The notes: generated from the letters alone by a model not told the origin. A DNA stretch of 64,000 bases from Lachnospiraceae bacterium (GCA_017624235.1 JAGANL010000023.1:32910-96909), one strand, 5' to 3'. Shown: positions 35,852 to 45,303, numbered from the stretch's first letter. Numbers and translations: made by a program.

Positions 35852-36678
35852 TTTGCAATCACCGGACTGATTACGATATTTTCCGCCGCAATTCCCGTTT
35901 TTCTTTTAATGACATCCTCAATCTGCGCACGCTGCGCATCGCTTAACTGTGCCTCCCCCACGACCACATCTGCCATATCTCCACTGATGCTGACCACCAC
36001 ATCATCAAAGCCCTTGGCCTCCAGTAGGATTTCTGCTGCAGTCTCCTTCTCTGCAATATCCGTCAGTGTGATCATACTGTCCACCGCCGCCTGCTTCTGC
36101 GTTTCGCTCAACGCGTTATTGTTGATAATATCCAATAAGGTTTCCTTGTTTTTCGCTCTGGTCTGCTCCTTCAAAAGTTTGGCGCCGGAAAGCGTATTCA
36201 CACTGGCTGTGGAGGTAAAGACCGCTTCTCCCGGAATCTCATTCATCGAGTCGCCTTCTTCACGGGATGCCACATCTGCACTGCCCACTGTCACATCAGC
36301 AGACTGCGCTTCTGCTTCCTGCATCGTCCCAACCTCCGCCATGGCCTCATCCATCTCATCGTTCTCTGCCACTGCTATGTCCTCATCCAGACTTTCAATA
36401 TCCACTATGCCAGCCTGTTCGATATCCTCATCCGAAATTTCCAGTGCATCATTTAATCCATACTCTTCCTCCAGCGCCATAATTCCTTCCGCTGCAGATG
36501 CTTCATCCGGATATCCTTCGGCTACCGCCTGACCACTCACTTCTTTTCCTGCCTCATCTCCCATGGCCAGTTCTTCCTCACCCAGCTTGCTGCCTGCAAA
36601 GTTCAGATACCCTGCTACCGCAATCATAATAGCAAGCGCGGTAATCATGATCTGATTCTTTTTCAATATTGCTTTCAC
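35848..36678 (-). CDS. spoIIIAH: Stage III sporulation protein AH
   Basis: SpoIIIAH is the mother-cell half of the channel (A-Q complex) that bridges the two membranes round the forespore; it pairs with forespore SpoIIQ. The 276-residue product has an N-terminal membrane helix (MITALAIMIAVAGYLNFAG), then a long acidic Ala/Glu/Asp-rich stretch (about 30-130), then the ring-building fold with the TDIAEKETAAEILLEAKGFDDVVVSI segment. The acidic linker makes it longer than Bacillus SpoIIIAH. It is the last gene of the spoIIIA operon, overlapping spoIIIAG by four bases. Confidence 0.93.
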   Translation of the reverse strand: MKAILKKNQIMITALAIMIAVAGYLNFAGSKLGEEELAMGDEAGKEVSGQAVAEGYPDEASAAEGIMALEEEYGLNDALEISDEDIEQAGIVDIESLDEDIAVAENDEMDEAMAEVGTMQEAEAQSADVTVGSADVASREEGDSMNEIPGEAVFTSTASVNTLSGAKLLKEQTRAKNKETLLDIINNNALSETQKQAAVDSMITLTDIAEKETAAEILLEAKGFDDVVVSISGDMADVVVGEAQLSDAQRAQIEDVIKRKTGIAAENIVISPVIAN

Positions 36679-37361
36679 TTGCCTCTCTCCTTACCTTCTA
36701 ATGTTGTCATCCTGACTACTTTAATCTTATGAGGCTCCACTCCAAATAATGCCTCAATTACATCCGTTATATTCTGAACAGTCTGCGGATTCTGACCCCC
36801 TTCCGCCACTACGACAACCCCTTCGATCTTCGGCACCTGGCTGCATACAATATAAGGTGACTGGCTCCCATCCGACCCGGTTAAATAAATAGTCGTCTCG
36901 CTGCTCTCATATTCATGAATGCTCCGGTTACCCCCTTCGCTGTCATTTTCTGTCGTTACACTGCGGCTGCTTGGAATATCCTTTTCTACGATTTTCTCCC
37001 CACTATCCTGGAGAGTAATCATGACCTTAACCGCGCCTACACCATCTATATAGGCCAGTGTTCTGGCAAGACGCTGCTCCAGCCATGCAGCATAGGCTTC
37101 TTCGTCTCCCTGCTTTACCTTCCCTTCCTCCCCTTCGGAAGCTGTTCGCTGCACACCGCCCTGTACGGTTTCATCCTCCATTCCACCCAGACTTCCTTTG
37201 AAAACAGAATCTCCTGCTTTTCCCCATAGCGCGTCCTCTTCCGTCTTTCCTCCGGTCGGCAGAAAAATCACGAGCAGCAGAATGCCGGACAATACTATGA
37301 TCAGTACTTTTTCCTTCCATTCCTTCAGCATTTCTGCCGACAGCTTATTCTTCCACCCCAT
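36675..37361 (-). CDS. spoIIIAG: Stage III sporulation protein AG
   Basis: SpoIIIAG builds the large 30-fold ring in the mother-cell channel. The 228-residue protein has an N-terminal membrane helix (about 18-35). A disordered acidic middle follows, then the ring-forming domain, which includes EQRLARTLAYIDGVGAVKVMITL and QNITDVIEALFGVEPHKIKVV. It overlaps spoIIIAF by 17 bases and spoIIIAH by four. Confidence 0.95.
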   Translation of the reverse strand: MGWKNKLSAEMLKEWKEKVLIIVLSGILLLVIFLPTGGKTEEDALWGKAGDSVFKGSLGGMEDETVQGGVQRTASEGEEGKVKQGDEEAYAAWLEQRLARTLAYIDGVGAVKVMITLQDSGEKIVEKDIPSSRSVTTENDSEGGNRSIHEYESSETTIYLTGSDGSQSPYIVCSQVPKIEGVVVVAEGGQNPQTVQNITDVIEALFGVEPHKIKVVRMTTLEGKERGK

Positions 37362-37953
37362 CTATCATCACCTCCAGATCAGATTCCTCCATTCCCAGCT
37401 CTCTTGCATAAATTTGACACAATTTTGCAATTTCATCTGATTTTTCTACAGTTCTGGTACTTTTGTCTGGATTTCCACTACATTTAATTTTATCCACCTT
37501 GGTTGTGGAAATTGCAGAATCACGCGATTCTACAACCATTCTAAGCTTTTGATTCTGTTTCTCCTCCAAAGCATTATTTTCCAAAATTCCCTGTATTTCC
37601 AAGGTTTTTACGACATATCCTGTTTTATTCGATATTTTATTAAGTTTACTTTTGATTTCATCTGATATTGTGGATAAATATCGTTCTTCATCCAATATAT
37701 CGCACGTTGGCGTTTTTTGAACAAGTTGTTTCATTTGTATCTCATATTGGTTCAATTCCGTCTGAAACTGCTCGGAAATACCCCCTTTTACCAGATTTAA
37801 TATGGGAAATATCAGTACGGTCATCGTCATTAAGCTGACCAGAAGCTTCAAATATTTCTCATAAACCGGTCTGGGACTGAAATGTACGGTCATCTGTGCT
37901 AATATGACAAATAGGCTTGCCCGTTTCAGCCATTCAAACAACTGCTGTTCCAC
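37345..37953 (-). CDS. spoIIIAF: Stage III sporulation protein AF
   Basis: SpoIIIAF is a membrane protein of the channel with two N-terminal helices. The 202-residue product begins VEQQLFEWLKRASLFVILA and ends in a soluble domain. I chose the GTG at 37953, seven bases after GGGGG and one base after the spoIIIAE TAA, which fits translational coupling. The product is highly charged in residues 100-170 (KLNKISNKTG and so on). Confidence 0.9.
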   Translation of the reverse strand: MEQQLFEWLKRASLFVILAQMTVHFSPRPVYEKYLKLLVSLMTMTVLIFPILNLVKGGISEQFQTELNQYEIQMKQLVQKTPTCDILDEERYLSTISDEIKSKLNKISNKTGYVVKTLEIQGILENNALEEKQNQKLRMVVESRDSAISTTKVDKIKCSGNPDKSTRTVEKSDEIAKLCQIYARELGMEESDLEVMIDGVEE

Positions 37954-37954
37954 T

Positions 37955-39022
37955 TTAAAACCCCCGGTTCGTTGTATATGATATAATAGCAATAGTTATC
38001 ATAAAAAGCGTCAGTATCGTTACAGCTACCCTGAATAAAAGAAGGCATCCTTCCCCTACCCGGTCTGCACACGCTGTCATCCGCTTATCCGCTATCATTC
38101 CCATGACCGCTGCTGCACCTTTTAATAACACGGCAATTCCCAAAAGCTTCATCAGCGGAAGCAGGCAAAGCACAAGAAGAAGCAAAAGCATACAGGTTCC
38201 GATGCTGTTCTTTACCAAAACAGCCGAACCAATCATCATTTCCGTTACCCCGCCTGCCAGATTTCCAAGTCCCGGTATAGAACTTACCGCTTTCTGCATT
38301 GCAGCTCCCTTCAGCGAGTCGATAACAGGTGTGATCATTGATTGTATCACGCTAATTCCCATAACTGCTGTTATGAGTGTTTTCAGTGCAAAGCATATTC
38401 CCTTTTTCAAAAGCTCCATCAGCAGGCTCAGCCGCTCTTCCATCCATAGACCATTCACCATATTTAAAAACACATAGGCATAAACGGCCGGAAGCAGAAA
38501 AGTGGAAATTCCAATCTGTATCAGGTAAATTAAAAATAATAACACCTGATACATTGTTCCGGCAGTCACACTTCCGGAAGCCATTCCAACTACCATAAAA
38601 TATGTTGGCAAAAACAGCTTCATAAACAATGTTACCTGCCCTGTCAGTGAGCTCATGGTTCCCGCCGCCTGTTCAAAGCACCCAAGAAGCAGGAGGACCA
38701 TCAAAAGATATACAAAATAATAGCTGACATCCGCAATTTGTCTGTTCTGAAAAATATCCGAAATATTCACAAGGACAGCCGACAGGATTCCAATCAGCAG
38801 CAGGCTGATAAAGATCCCTTTGAAGCCCTCAAACTGTAAAATAAGCTGGTCATACAGCCCTTTTTTCAGCATCAGGAAGCAATCCTGAAGCCTGCCCTGC
38901 ATCAACGCACTTAAAATATCCTCCAGAGATAACTGCCATTTTGGAAATAACTCCTGTATTCCCGTTTTCAACTCATTCAGTCCATATTCCTGCATGATCC
39001 ATTCTGTTGATCCCCAGTCCAT
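37955..39022 (-). CDS. spoIIIAE: Stage III sporulation protein AE
   Basis: SpoIIIAE is a polytopic membrane protein of the mother-cell channel. The 355-residue product carries seven or more hydrophobic helices, with the GGVTEMMIGSAVLVKNSIG segment typical of the family. The ATG at 39022 has GGGGAGG six bases upstream. No cleavable signal peptide is visible before the first soluble segment, so the N-terminus looks shorter than in Bacillus (about 400 residues). Confidence 0.93.
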   Translation of the reverse strand: MDWGSTEWIMQEYGLNELKTGIQELFPKWQLSLEDILSALMQGRLQDCFLMLKKGLYDQLILQFEGFKGIFISLLLIGILSAVLVNISDIFQNRQIADVSYYFVYLLMVLLLLGCFEQAAGTMSSLTGQVTLFMKLFLPTYFMVVGMASGSVTAGTMYQVLLFLIYLIQIGISTFLLPAVYAYVFLNMVNGLWMEERLSLLMELLKKGICFALKTLITAVMGISVIQSMITPVIDSLKGAAMQKAVSSIPGLGNLAGGVTEMMIGSAVLVKNSIGTCMLLLLLVLCLLPLMKLLGIAVLLKGAAAVMGMIADKRMTACADRVGEGCLLLFRVAVTILTLFMITIAIISYTTNRGF

Positions 39023-39046
39023 CCGATTCCTCCCCTGTTCCTCTCC

Positions 39047-39433
39047 CTAGCCTCCAAATTCCCGGATAGCCTCCATCACTGCCAATAAGACCGGCATTCC
39101 GCAAAACAGTACGGCAAGCTTGCCGAATATCTCAATTTGTCCGGCAATTCCTCCAAATCCGGCATCCTTACAGATACTTGCGCAAAATTCACATAGATAA
39201 GTAATTCCTATCACCTTAAATAAAATAGCGAAGTATTTTTTTTCTCCGCCGAACAAGGCCTGAAACTGTTCCATTTCTCCTGCAAGGACCGCAAAGACTC
39301 TACAGATATACCCAAAAATCAGAAGTCCCACTGCAAATCCGATATAGGCACTGTATTCCGGCTTCATTTGCTTAAACTGTAATGCTGCCAGAACTCCCAC
39401 AAGAGCAATGGCACTGATTTTTAAAACCTCCAT
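39047..39433 (-). CDS. spoIIIAD: Stage III sporulation protein AD
   Basis: SpoIIIAD is a small four-helix membrane protein of the channel export apparatus. The 128-residue sequence has the family's EYSAYIGFAVGLLIFGYI and GITYLCEFCASICKDAGFGGIAGQIEIFGK segments. It lies between spoIIIAC (7 bases) and spoIIIAE. Confidence 0.95.
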   Translation of the reverse strand: MEVLKISAIALVGVLAALQFKQMKPEYSAYIGFAVGLLIFGYICRVFAVLAGEMEQFQALFGGEKKYFAILFKVIGITYLCEFCASICKDAGFGGIAGQIEIFGKLAVLFCGMPVLLAVMEAIREFGG

Positions 39434-39440
39434 AATGACC

Positions 39441-39635
39441 TCACAAATCGAACAGCTTTTGAATCATCGAAAATAAATCATAGATATATGGTATGATCCA
39501 GGAAAGTACCAGAATCAACCCCGCCAGGCTAATCAGAAACGCATGTTCCTCCCGACCGCTATGTTTCAAAATCTGGCTTAAGATCGTGACCAGAACACCT
39601 ACTGCTGCTATTTTAAAGATTAGACTTACACCCAT
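39441..39635 (-). CDS. spoIIIAC: Stage III sporulation protein AC
   Basis: This 64-residue protein has two membrane helices, matching SpoIIIAC, and includes the conserved SQILKHSGREEHAFLISLAG loop. It sits between spoIIIAB and spoIIIAD. Confidence 0.95.
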   Translation of the reverse strand: MGVSLIFKIAAVGVLVTILSQILKHSGREEHAFLISLAGLILVLSWIIPYIYDLFSMIQKLFDL

Positions 39636-39668
39636 GCACTCACCCTTTGTATTCCTTATAAAAATTCT

Positions 39669-40187
39669 TTATAACAACATCATGGTCAATACCATTCCTC
39701 CCGCAGCAGACAGACACATCACAATTTTCATTTTGCTACGGCATTCCTGCTCCGATTCGGCTGACCTCTTTCCCATTTCTCTGCATAGCCTCTCTACCGC
39801 AGATTCCTGCAGCTTCACATCCATATATCCGCTGCAGGCACCAAAGCAATAGATCAGTTCCTGCTCGTCCTCTTTCAACAGCAGCTTTCCTGCTATTTTT
39901 GTAAACTCCTGTTTCCATATGTCCGCAAACGGCTGTCCTTCATTTTGAAATCCCGCCTCATATACCTGCTGTAAAAAGCCGGCATAAGGTTCCTCTGCCC
40001 TTCCTGCTGTCTCTCTGCAGGCCATATAAAGCGCTGCCTTCCCATACGTAATTTCACTTCCCAAACTTTCCATCACCTTTTCTGCCTGTTTCAGCTGCCG
40101 GATATGAAGCTGCATCTGTATACGCGACAATACACCATATGCCATACAACCTGTCAGAATGAACAAAGCACCTATCATCTTAAACAT
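39669..40187 (-). CDS. spoIIIAB: Stage III sporulation protein AB
   Basis: SpoIIIAB resembles the type II secretion F-like component. The 172-residue protein has hydrophobic segments at both ends and the LGSEITYGKAALYMACRETAGR segment near residues 42-63. It overlaps the end of spoIIIAA by 13 bases, implying translational coupling. Confidence 0.94.
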   Translation of the reverse strand: MFKMIGALFILTGCMAYGVLSRIQMQLHIRQLKQAEKVMESLGSEITYGKAALYMACRETAGRAEEPYAGFLQQVYEAGFQNEGQPFADIWKQEFTKIAGKLLLKEDEQELIYCFGACSGYMDVKLQESAVERLCREMGKRSAESEQECRSKMKIVMCLSAAGGMVLTMMLL

Positions 40188-41125
40188 GCCTGAAAATCCT
40201 CATCATAAATTCCATCAATCCTACAGCTTCCATTTTCCTTTTTCAATACTACAAAACGCTGAAACAGCCGTTTTTTTAGTATTTCCTGTAAAAAGATCCG
40301 GCGTTTGATATCCTCCACACCTTCTCCATGTACCGTTACCATCAAACCGGTTCCAGACAGTGCAGCCTGCTGCAATGCCTGAATATCCTCCCTTTCTCCC
40401 AATTCATCAATGGCGATGACTCTGGGTGCCATCGAACGAATGAGCAGAAGCATTCCAACGGACTTCGGACAGGCATCCAGCACATCGGTACGAATACCGA
40501 GATTATTCTGTGCTCTCCCCAGATATGCTCCTGCCAGTTCTGAACGCTCGTCCACGACCCCGACCGTTCTGCCGTCCCCATATCGGTTTCCATCCGATAC
40601 CTGCCGGATCAGATCCCTCAATAGCGTTGTTTTTCCGCATCCGGGCGGCGATATGAGCATCACATTCCGAAAATTTCCTCTGTCATACAGAAACGGCAGC
40701 AGACTGTCAGCCGCACCAAGCACCTCTCTGGAAATGCGGATATTCATATAGCCGATATACTTCATAGTCCGTATGCTTTCCTTTCCCTCCAGAACAACCT
40801 GACCTGCCAGACCAATCCGATGTCCTCCCGGTACAGTCAGATAGCCCTGTCTGATTTCATCCTCATAAGCATAAAGCGAATATTGACAGATATGATTTAA
40901 AATCGCCTGTAATTCCCGATTTCCCATACAAAAGGCTTCCTCCCTGCAATGCGTTACCTGCCCATCCTCTTTTAGGAACCACTCATGCTTTCCATCCGAG
41001 AGCAGTACCGGTCTTTCATTTCTCAGTCGTATTTCCTGCAGATTGTCCATCTTCCTTAAAACCTTCGTCCACATAGGCCGCAGATAATCCGGAAACAGCC
41101 CAATTATTTCTTCAGCCTTTGACAT
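40175..41125 (-). CDS. spoIIIAA: Stage III sporulation protein AA (secretion-type ATPase)
   Basis: SpoIIIAA is the cytoplasmic ATPase of the channel, akin to secretion ATPases. The 316-residue protein has a P-loop PPGCGKTT (160-167), a Walker B-like IAIDELGERED segment, and an R-finger-type MVTVHGEGVEDIKRR. The ATG at 41125 has GGAGG seven bases upstream; an earlier start at 41170 lacks one. It heads the eight-gene operon. A sigma-E promoter is expected, but I could not place one with correct spacing. The inverted repeat CTCATAT/ATATGAG at 41166-41185 could be a regulatory site. Confidence 0.93.
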   Translation of the reverse strand: MSKAEEIIGLFPDYLRPMWTKVLRKMDNLQEIRLRNERPVLLSDGKHEWFLKEDGQVTHCREEAFCMGNRELQAILNHICQYSLYAYEDEIRQGYLTVPGGHRIGLAGQVVLEGKESIRTMKYIGYMNIRISREVLGAADSLLPFLYDRGNFRNVMLISPPGCGKTTLLRDLIRQVSDGNRYGDGRTVGVVDERSELAGAYLGRAQNNLGIRTDVLDACPKSVGMLLLIRSMAPRVIAIDELGEREDIQALQQAALSGTGLMVTVHGEGVEDIKRRIFLQEILKKRLFQRFVVLKKENGSCRIDGIYDEDFQACLR

Positions 41126-41249
41126 CCCTTTTCCTCCCTCCACAACATCTATTGCCCTTTTGTACCTCATATCACAATATATGAGAAGTTGTCCTCTTTA
41201 TACCACTTTTTTTGTATGGAAAGAAATACAATTATTTTTTACTTTTTCA

Positions 41250-41278
41250 TAGACTTTCCTGGCAATTAGTGCTATGAT
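41250..41278 (+). promoter_or_regulatory. Promoter of the glycyl-radical protein gene
   Basis: TAGACT (41250-41255) and TATGAT (41273-41278) are 17 bases apart. Predicted leader is about 50 bases before the ATG at 41333. Confidence 0.5.
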
Positions 41279-41332
41279 TAAATCACAAAGAAACAGTAAT
41301 CATTATTATTATTAAGTATCAGGAGGTAGATT

Positions 41333-41578
41333 ATGGGAAATACAAATCAGGCACAGGTTGAAAATTTAGTTGCATTACTGGACGGCTATGCAACCAAGGG
41401 CGGACATCACTTAAATGTCAATGTTTTAAACAGAGATACTCTGTTAGATGCACAGAAGCATCCGGAAAACTATCCGCAGTTGACCATCCGTGTATCCGGT
41501 TATGCCGTAAACTTCATCAAGCTTACACCGGAACAGCAGGCAGACGTTATCAGCAGAACATTCCATGAAGCCATTTAA
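41333..41578 (+). CDS. Stand-alone glycyl-radical domain protein (mini GrcA)
   Basis: The 81-residue product is nearly all glycyl-radical domain. [26 protein letters not shown] is followed by the radical loop RVSGYAV (Gly56 is the expected radical site), and then [17 protein letters not shown]. This is the C-terminal end of pyruvate formate-lyase. In E. coli GrcA (YfiD, 127 residues) such a domain replaces the oxygen-cleaved fragment of PflB to restore activity. Here it is shorter, with only about 20 residues before the domain. AGGAGG lies six bases upstream of the ATG. No pfl or activase gene is in the window. A repair role is inferred from family. Confidence 0.85.
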   Translation: MGNTNQAQVENLVALLDGYATKGGHHLNVNVLNRDTLLDAQKHPENYPQLTIRVSGYAVNFIKLTPEQQADVISRTFHEAI

Positions 41579-41585
41579 TTACGAC

Positions 41586-41622
41586 AAAAGAGGTTGCTGC
41601 ACCAGATGCAGCAACCTCTTTT
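41586..41622 (+). terminator. Strong terminator after the glycyl-radical gene
   Basis: Perfect 15-base arms (41586-41600, 41608-41622) are flanked by A-runs and T-runs, so it probably works in both directions and also ends the ABC transporter transcript arriving from the right. Confidence 0.9.
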
Positions 41623-41635
41623 TGATACTATTTCC

Positions 41636-43396
41636 TTAAGAATGCACAAACTGACTCTGATACAGCTTTGCATAAAATCCACCCTTCGCAAGCAGGGACT
41701 CATGATTGCCCTGTTCGATAATCTTTCCATCCTTCATAACCAGAATCATATCCGCTTCCCGGATAGTCGACAGTCTGTGCGCTACGATAAAGCTGGTCTT
41801 TCCCTTCATCAATCTGGCAAAAGCCTCCTGAATCTTTAACTCCGTTCGGGTATCGATTGAAGAAGTTGCCTCATCCAGAATCAGCATCGGCGGCAGACAG
41901 AGCATGACACGCGTGATACACAAAAGCTGTTTCTGACCCTGAGACAGACTTCCTCCGTCCTCTCCGATATACGTATCATAGCCATCCGGCAAACGTTTGA
42001 TAAAGCTGTGTGCATGGGTTGCCATAGCTGCCTCCCGGATTTCCTCATCCGTAGCATCCGGCTTTCCCATGATGATATTTTCCCGAATTGTGCCTGCCTT
42101 TAGCCAGGTCTCCTGTAGCACCATACCATAGTTTTCCCGCAGACTCTTTCTGGTCACATCCCGAATGTCCTGTCCCTCTACCCGGATACTTCCGGTATCC
42201 ACATCATAAAAACGCATCAACAGATTGATGACGGTCGTTTTTCCGCATCCGGTCGGCCCTACAATTGCCACCCTCTGTCCCGGTGCCACATCCAGAGACA
42301 AATCTTCAATGAGCTTTTTATCCGGCACATAGGAAAATCCCACCTGATTCAGCTCTACATGCCCCTTGACCTCCTTTAATGCAACGGCATTCTCCGGTTC
42401 CGGTATCTGCGGCTCCTCTTCAATCAGCTCGAAAAGTCTGGCTGCACAGGCCAGTGCATTCTGAAGCTCTGTGACGACGCCCGAAATCTCATTAAAGGGT
42501 TTGGTATACTGATTGGCATAGCTTAAAAAGCAGGCAAGTTGTCCCACGCTGATACCGCCTCTCATCGCTGTAAATGCTCCCACGATACCCACACCGGTAT
42601 AAACCAGCCCGTTGACAAAACGGGTAGCCGGGTTGGTAATGGAGGAAAAAAAGATGGCCCGTAAAGAACATGTCTGAAGCCTCCTGTTAATCTCATCAAA
42701 ACGCTCCATGACCTTTTCTTCCTGCGAGAAGGCCTGTACAACCTTCTGATTCCCAATCATTTCATCAATCAATGCCGTCTGCTCCCCTCTCGTTTCCGAC
42801 TGCAGCTTAAACATAGTAAAGGTCTTTTTGGCAATAAAAGCAGCCACAAACAGAGATAACGGAGTCACGACAACCACCACCAGCGTAATTCCCACATGAA
42901 TGGAAAGCATAAAAAGCAGGGTTCCCAAAATCGTTACCACACCGGTAAAAAATTGTGTAAATCCCATCAAAAGGCCATCTGAAAACTGATCCGCATCTGC
43001 GATAACGCGGCTCACAATCTCTCCCGTCTGGTGTGCATCCACATACTTAAGCGGCAGTATTTCGATTTTCCGAAAGGCCTCCTCCCGGATATCCCGTACA
43101 ACATAATACGTAATCTTATTATTGCATACATTCATAATCCACTGTGCCAGTGCCGTCAATGCAATAACTACCGCCATGGATTTCAAAATCTGAAACAGGG
43201 ATGCAAAATCTACTCTTCCCTTTGCCACAATATCGTCTACCGCATATCCTGTCAGTACCGGTATATAAAGGGTAGATGCTACCGTCACTACAGCTAAAAG
43301 CAGGGAAAGGAATAAATAGAACCAGTATTTACGAATATAATGAAGCACCTTCTTAATGGTCGTTTTCTGTCTGCTGCGCATCTGCTTCTTATCCAT
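41636..43396 (-). CDS. ABC exporter subunit, consensus ATP site type (TM288-like)
   Basis: This 586-residue half-transporter has six N-terminal membrane helices and an ABC domain. Visible are Walker A GPTGCGKTT, signature LSQGQKQLL, Walker B LILDEATSSID and H-loop IVAHRLST. The intact Walker B Glu and H-loop His mark it as the catalytically competent partner. AAGGAGG-type site precedes the ATG at 43396; longer starts to 43495 are inside the partner gene. The preceding gene encodes the degenerate partner, so the two make a heterodimeric exporter, probably of drugs or lipids. No regulator is adjacent. Confidence 0.92.
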   Translation of the reverse strand: MDKKQMRSRQKTTIKKVLHYIRKYWFYLFLSLLLAVVTVASTLYIPVLTGYAVDDIVAKGRVDFASLFQILKSMAVVIALTALAQWIMNVCNNKITYYVVRDIREEAFRKIEILPLKYVDAHQTGEIVSRVIADADQFSDGLLMGFTQFFTGVVTILGTLLFMLSIHVGITLVVVVVTPLSLFVAAFIAKKTFTMFKLQSETRGEQTALIDEMIGNQKVVQAFSQEEKVMERFDEINRRLQTCSLRAIFFSSITNPATRFVNGLVYTGVGIVGAFTAMRGGISVGQLACFLSYANQYTKPFNEISGVVTELQNALACAARLFELIEEEPQIPEPENAVALKEVKGHVELNQVGFSYVPDKKLIEDLSLDVAPGQRVAIVGPTGCGKTTVINLLMRFYDVDTGSIRVEGQDIRDVTRKSLRENYGMVLQETWLKAGTIRENIIMGKPDATDEEIREAAMATHAHSFIKRLPDGYDTYIGEDGGSLSQGQKQLLCITRVMLCLPPMLILDEATSSIDTRTELKIQEAFARLMKGKTSFIVAHRLSTIREADMILVMKDGKIIEQGNHESLLAKGGFYAKLYQSQFVHS

Positions 43397-45176
43397 GAGA
43401 AACCGCCTCCCTTCCTGTATTCTGCCCGTTTTCCTTCGGGAACTGGGAATAATAGATTTCCTGATAGACACTGCAGCTTTCAAGCAGCTCTTCATGTCTT
43501 CCCAGACCTGCTACCTTTCCGTCATCCAATACGATAATCTGATCTGCATACTGAATAGAGGCGGCCCGCTGCGACACAATAAATACCGTAGGGCCGTCCT
43601 CCATGCCCCGTATCGCCTGTCTGAGCGCCGCATCCGTTGCAAAATCCAGCGCCGAAGCGCTGTCATCCAGAATCAGTATTTCCGGTCTTCTGACCAGTGC
43701 ACGGGCAATCGTCAGCCTCTGCTTTTGCCCGCCGGACAGATTTTTGGCTCCCTGCGTCAGGACAAAATCCATTCCACCCGGCTTTTGTGCCACAAACTCC
43801 TCTGCCTGCGCAATGTGCAGCGCTTCTGCCAGTTCTTCCTCCGACGCATCCTCATTTCCCCACAGCAGATTATCACGTATGCTGCCCTGAAAAAGAACTG
43901 CCTTCTGCATGACCATACCAATCTTATGACGCAGCTCACGGATGGGATAATCCATAACATTCCGCCCGTCTACCAGAACCTCGCCCTTTGTGACATCATA
44001 AAATCTCGGAATCAAATGCACCAGAGAGGTTTTTCCCGATCCGGTACCTCCTATGATGCCAATGGTCTGTCCACGCTTCACCTTCAGGGAAATGCCGGAC
44101 AAGGATTCCTCCCCCGCATTCTGATAGGTCAAACTGGCCTTTTTAAATTCTACGACCGTATCTTCTGTCTCCGTTTCCGAATTTCCTTCCGTATTTTCTT
44201 CCTGCTTTGTCTCCTGCTTCTTTTCCTTTAGGGAAGACTGCATGTCAAATACCTTTTCCAGTCTACGCGCACAGGCCATAGCCTTTGTCACCGTGATAAT
44301 GAGATTGGCCAGCTTCACCAGCTCCACCAGAATCTGCGACATATAGTTGACCAGTGCCACTACATTTCCCTGTGTCAGGATGCCGCTGTCTACACGTATG
44401 GCTCCGCAATATAAAAGAGCAATCGTCGCTCCATTGACAATCACATAAGTAATCGGATTCATCAACGCGGAAATCCGTCCTACAAACATCTGGACTCCGG
44501 TCAGAGCCTGATTACTTTCCACAAAATGTTCCGTTTCCTCCGCTTCTTTGTGGAAGGCCCGAATCACACGCATACCGGTCAGATTTTCCCGTGTAATTCC
44601 GAGCACCTTATCCAGTCCGGCCTGTACCTTCTTATACAAAGGAATGCTGATCAACATAATACCGAATACCACAATGGACAACAACGGAATCGTCACTACA
44701 AAAATAAGAGCTGCCTGCACATCAATGGTGAAAGCCATAATCATGGCACCAAATACAATAAAGGGTGAACGTAAAAACAATCTGAGCACAAGATTGACAC
44801 CTGACTGTACCTGATTGACATCACTGGTCATTCGCGTAATCAGGGTAGAGGTGCCTGCCGTATCCATTTCCGCAAAAGACAGGCTCTGAATATGCTGAAA
44901 CAGTGCATGCCTTAGACCGGTTGCAAAGCCTACTGCCGCCTTAGCTGCATAAAACTGGGCCGTAATCGAACAGACCAAACCAATCAGCCCAAGTGCAATC
45001 ATCAACATGCCCATTTTCAGAATATAATCCTTATCCTGCTGCGCAATGCCGACATCTATGATTGCGGTTACCACGAGCGGTACCAGCAGTTCAAAGGATG
45101 CCTCCAGCATCTTGAAGAGCGGTGCCAGCACAGTCTCCTTCTTATATCCTTTCAGATAGACCAATAAACTTTTCAT
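43389..45176 (-). CDS. ABC exporter subunit, degenerate ATP site type (TM287-like)
   Basis: The 595-residue partner has six membrane helices and an ABC domain with Walker A GGTGSGKTS and signature LSGGQKQRL. Its Walker B ends LILDDSASALD (Asp for the catalytic Glu) and its H-loop reads IVSQRAAS (Gln for His). A Gln/Glu-rich insert (KKQETKQEENTEGNSETETE) lies between membrane and ABC domains. AGGAG precedes the ATG at 45176. The stop overlaps the partner's start by 8 bases. Confidence 0.93.
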   Translation of the reverse strand: MKSLLVYLKGYKKETVLAPLFKMLEASFELLVPLVVTAIIDVGIAQQDKDYILKMGMLMIALGLIGLVCSITAQFYAAKAAVGFATGLRHALFQHIQSLSFAEMDTAGTSTLITRMTSDVNQVQSGVNLVLRLFLRSPFIVFGAMIMAFTIDVQAALIFVVTIPLLSIVVFGIMLISIPLYKKVQAGLDKVLGITRENLTGMRVIRAFHKEAEETEHFVESNQALTGVQMFVGRISALMNPITYVIVNGATIALLYCGAIRVDSGILTQGNVVALVNYMSQILVELVKLANLIITVTKAMACARRLEKVFDMQSSLKEKKQETKQEENTEGNSETETEDTVVEFKKASLTYQNAGEESLSGISLKVKRGQTIGIIGGTGSGKTSLVHLIPRFYDVTKGEVLVDGRNVMDYPIRELRHKIGMVMQKAVLFQGSIRDNLLWGNEDASEEELAEALHIAQAEEFVAQKPGGMDFVLTQGAKNLSGGQKQRLTIARALVRRPEILILDDSASALDFATDAALRQAIRGMEDGPTVFIVSQRAASIQYADQIIVLDDGKVAGLGRHEELLESCSVYQEIYYSQFPKENGQNTGREAVSHG

Positions 45177-45251
45177 TTTTTGCTCCTATATCCGTGTGGT
45201 TTTCTTCTATAACTGCAATTCTCTCCTGAACAGGAATTGCCTATGAATCAA

Positions 45252-45288
45252 AAACAGCGCTGCCTTTCAAATTTCTGCAGCGCTGTTT
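45252..45288 (-). terminator. Terminator after pnp
   Basis: Perfect 12-base arms AAACAGCGCTGC and GCAGCGCTGTTT (45252-45263, 45277-45288) are followed on the minus strand by TTTTTG. It lies 16 bases beyond the pnp stop. Confidence 0.88.
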
Positions 45289-45303
45289 CTTTTTATTATG
45301 CCA

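Noticed and set aside
41126-41332. Sigma-E promoter for the spoIIIA operon
   Set aside because: A TCATATA-like -35 and a GGTACAAA-like -10 occur, but only about 11 bases apart, against the 14-15 expected.
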